Source: an uncultured Clostridia bacterium (lineage in GTDB: Bacteria > Bacillota > Clostridia > Oscillospirales > Ruminococcaceae). Taken from it: a DNA stretch of 6,131 nt. The translations under genes and the position numbers were made by a program. Location: assembly GCA_947629275.1 (NCBI GenBank), contig CANRDG010000107.1, forward strand, positions 1 to 6,131, given 5' to 3'. The notes beneath the pieces were generated by a model. The model saw nothing but the letters and a program-made list of their open reading frames with translations, ran no database searches and was not told where the DNA came from. The first letter of the stretch is position 1; every line of letters starts with the position of its first letter. Below are positions 4,887-6,131 of the stretch, piece by piece.

Positions 4887-5912
4887 ATGAGCATGAGAGA
4901 AGACCTGGAAAAGATAGAAAGGGCTGCGAAAGAGGCTTTGGAAGCTGCCGCGGACGGCAAGGCTCTTGAAGATGTGAGGGTAAGATTTTTAGGCAAAAAG
5001 GGCGAACTTACCGCAATACTAAAACAAATGGGCGGACTTTCGGCAGAGGAGCGACCCCAGATGGGTCAGCTGGCAAACAAGGTGAGGGCTGACATTGAAA
5101 ACGCGGTTTCTGAAAGGGGCGCACAGCTGAAAGAACTGCTGGAGGCGAAGCGCATAAAGGAAGAGACTATTGACGTTACTATGCCCGGAAAAGCGCCGCG
5201 TGTGGGCAAGCTTCACCCCTTAAACAAGACCTTGGAGCAGGTGGAGGAGATATTCCTCGGCATGGGGTTTGAGATAGTTGAGGGCCCGGAAGTTGAGAAA
5301 GACTATTACTGCTTTGAGGCGCTTAATATGCCGCCGCACCACCCTGCGAGAGATACGCAGGACACCTTCTACATCAGCGACAGTGTGCTTTTAAGAACAC
5401 AGACGTCGTCGGTGCAGGTGCGCGTTATGGAGAAAAACAAGCCGCCGATAAGGATAATATCTCCGGGCAGAGTTTACCGCTCGGACACGATAGACGCGAC
5501 GCACTCGCCGCTGTTTCATCAGGTAGAGGGGCTTGTCATAGACAGGGGCGTTACCATGGCTGACCTGAAAGGAACGCTTGAGCTGCTGATGAAGCGCATT
5601 TACGGCGAGGACACTAAAATTCGTTTAAGACCGCACCACTTCCCGTACACAGAGCCGTCGGCGGAAGTTGACCTTATGTGCTACAACTGCCACGGTGCAG
5701 GCTGCCCGATGTGCAAAAACGAGGGATACATCGAGCTGCTGGGCGCAGGAATGGTACACCCGAAAGTGCTTGAAAACTGCGGCATCGACCCCGAGATATA
5801 CAGCGGTTTTGCGTTCGGCATAGGTCTTGAAAGGCTGACAATGGGCAACTTCCAGATAAAAGACATGAGAATGCTTTACGAAAATGACGTGAGATTCTTA
5901 GATCAGTTCTGA
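4887..5912 (+). CDS. pheS: Phenylalanine--tRNA ligase alpha subunit
   Basis: This 341-residue cytoplasmic class II aminoacyl-tRNA synthetase subunit is full length. With PheT it forms the alpha2-beta2 enzyme that charges tRNA-Phe. Residues 1-90 form the charged, coiled-coil-like arm that contacts tRNA. The catalytic core shows FEIVEGPEVEKDYYCFEALN (128-147), HPARDTQDTFY (152-162), LLRTQTSSVQ (168-177), motif 2 GRVYRSDTIDATH (194-206) with FHQVEGL (210-216), and motif 3 GFAFGIGLERLTM (307-319), whose Ala309 belongs to the phenylalanine pocket. Four cysteines (265, 268, 273, 276) form a C-x2-C/C-x2-C insert common in Firmicute PheS. The ATG at 4887 is preceded by a modest GAGGGA (4875-4880), 6 nt away, which favours it over the ATG at 4893. 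The next gene is not pheT. Confidence 0.97.
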   Translation: MSMREDLEKIERAAKEALEAAADGKALEDVRVRFLGKKGELTAILKQMGGLSAEERPQMGQLANKVRADIENAVSERGAQLKELLEAKRIKEETIDVTMPGKAPRVGKLHPLNKTLEQVEEIFLGMGFEIVEGPEVEKDYYCFEALNMPPHHPARDTQDTFYISDSVLLRTQTSSVQVRVMEKNKPPIRIISPGRVYRSDTIDATHSPLFHQVEGLVIDRGVTMADLKGTLELLMKRIYGEDTKIRLRPHHFPYTEPSAEVDLMCYNCHGAGCPMCKNEGYIELLGAGMVHPKVLENCGIDPEIYSGFAFGIGLERLTMGNFQIKDMRMLYENDVRFLDQF

Positions 5913-5949
5913 TATTATACAGCATAAGATCATGCAGGAGTGTACGAAA

Positions 5950-6131
5950 ATGGATCTAAACAACAGTTCTATATACAAGTGCCTGACGAAAGGCAAAAAG
6001 CCGGTCGGCAAGATAGTTGGCTACGCGATATGGGGGATATTGATATTCTTTATTGTGTGGTCGATAGCGTTTGCCGCCTTTCAGACAGAGGCAAGTATGA
6101 TAATCGGCGCTGTGATAGGTCTGGCGGCGGT
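5950..6131 (+). CDS. N-terminal part of an unrecognised membrane protein (cut by window end)
   Basis: A well-placed AGGAG (5936-5940) lies 9 nt before the ATG, 37 nt after the pheS stop. The open frame continues to the window edge, giving 60 complete codons. A polar, Lys-rich N-terminus of about 21 residues (MDLNNSSIYKCLTKGKKPVG and on) is followed by a hydrophobic span at about 22-45 (including GYAIWGILIFFIVWSIAF) and, after a short polar turn with QTEA, by a second hydrophobic stretch starting near residue 49. This looks like a two- or multi-span membrane protein with the basic N-terminus inside. I do not recognise the family, and it clearly is not PheT. Confidence 0.75.
   Translation, partial: MDLNNSSIYKCLTKGKKPVGKIVGYAIWGILIFFIVWSIAFAAFQTEASMIIGAVIGLAA

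Noticed and set aside
4577..4969. Open reading frame of 130 codons on the + strand across the hairpin array into pheS
   Set aside because: It is composed of translated palindromic repeats, has no ribosome binding site at its ATG and overlaps the pheS start in another frame. It is a repeat-derived spurious frame.
4520..4996. Open reading frame of 158 codons on the - strand across the same region
   Set aside because: It runs antisense through the start of pheS and the repeats, has no plausible ribosome binding site, and has a composition set by palindromes (Arg/Pro-rich stretches).

Overview
The window reads as a chromosomal segment of a Gram-positive Clostridia-class Firmicute, most likely a Ruminococcus-like member of the Oscillospiraceae. 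This is an inference from three things: Bacillota-type gene families (an exopolysaccharide chain-length/tyrosine-kinase/PHP-phosphatase trio and a Cys-rich PheS), strong AGGAGG-like ribosome binding sites, and heavy use of ATA and AGA codons in a mid-GC background. No 16S rRNA or other direct marker is present. All supported genes lie on the + strand.

Layout: (1) 1-445 is non-coding and repeat-rich. It holds a 15-bp-stem hairpin, one copy of a palindrome-containing interspersed repeat, and two short arrays of a degenerate pyrimidine-rich heptamer, the second ending just before the first gene's ribosome binding site. (2) 446-2004 is a tight three-gene run: a Maf-family nucleotide pyrophosphatase, an unrecognised 98-residue protein that overlaps it by 4 nt, and endonuclease III. 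It looks like a nucleotide-pool and DNA-repair operon. (3) 2001-4422 starts with a perfect consensus sigma-A promoter whose -35 box overlaps the nth stop codon. It drives three genes: a CpsC/Wzz-like membrane adaptor, a CpsD/YwqD-like cytoplasmic tyrosine kinase and a CpsB/YwqE-like PHP phosphatase. (4) 4399-4886 is a second non-coding region packed with about ten hairpins. It contains an inverted copy of the repeat seen at 51-157. (5) 4887-5912 encodes PheS, followed after 37 nt by the start of a membrane protein cut off by the window end.

How the genes fit together: CpsC would sit in the membrane and activate CpsD through its cytoplasmic tail. CpsD would autophosphorylate on a C-terminal tyrosine cluster, and CpsB would dephosphorylate it, which is the usual Firmicute control circuit for capsule or exopolysaccharide export. 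No glycosyltransferase, flippase or polymerase gene is adjacent, so the trio looks like a stand-alone regulatory module. Its kinase has an unusual Walker A motif (Ala for the Gly before the catalytic Lys).

No wholly new system is evident among the genes, which mostly belong to well-known families. The least explained content is the non-coding repeat family, with two inverted mosaic copies and an array of consecutive hairpins upstream of pheS, together with the heptamer arrays upstream of maf.
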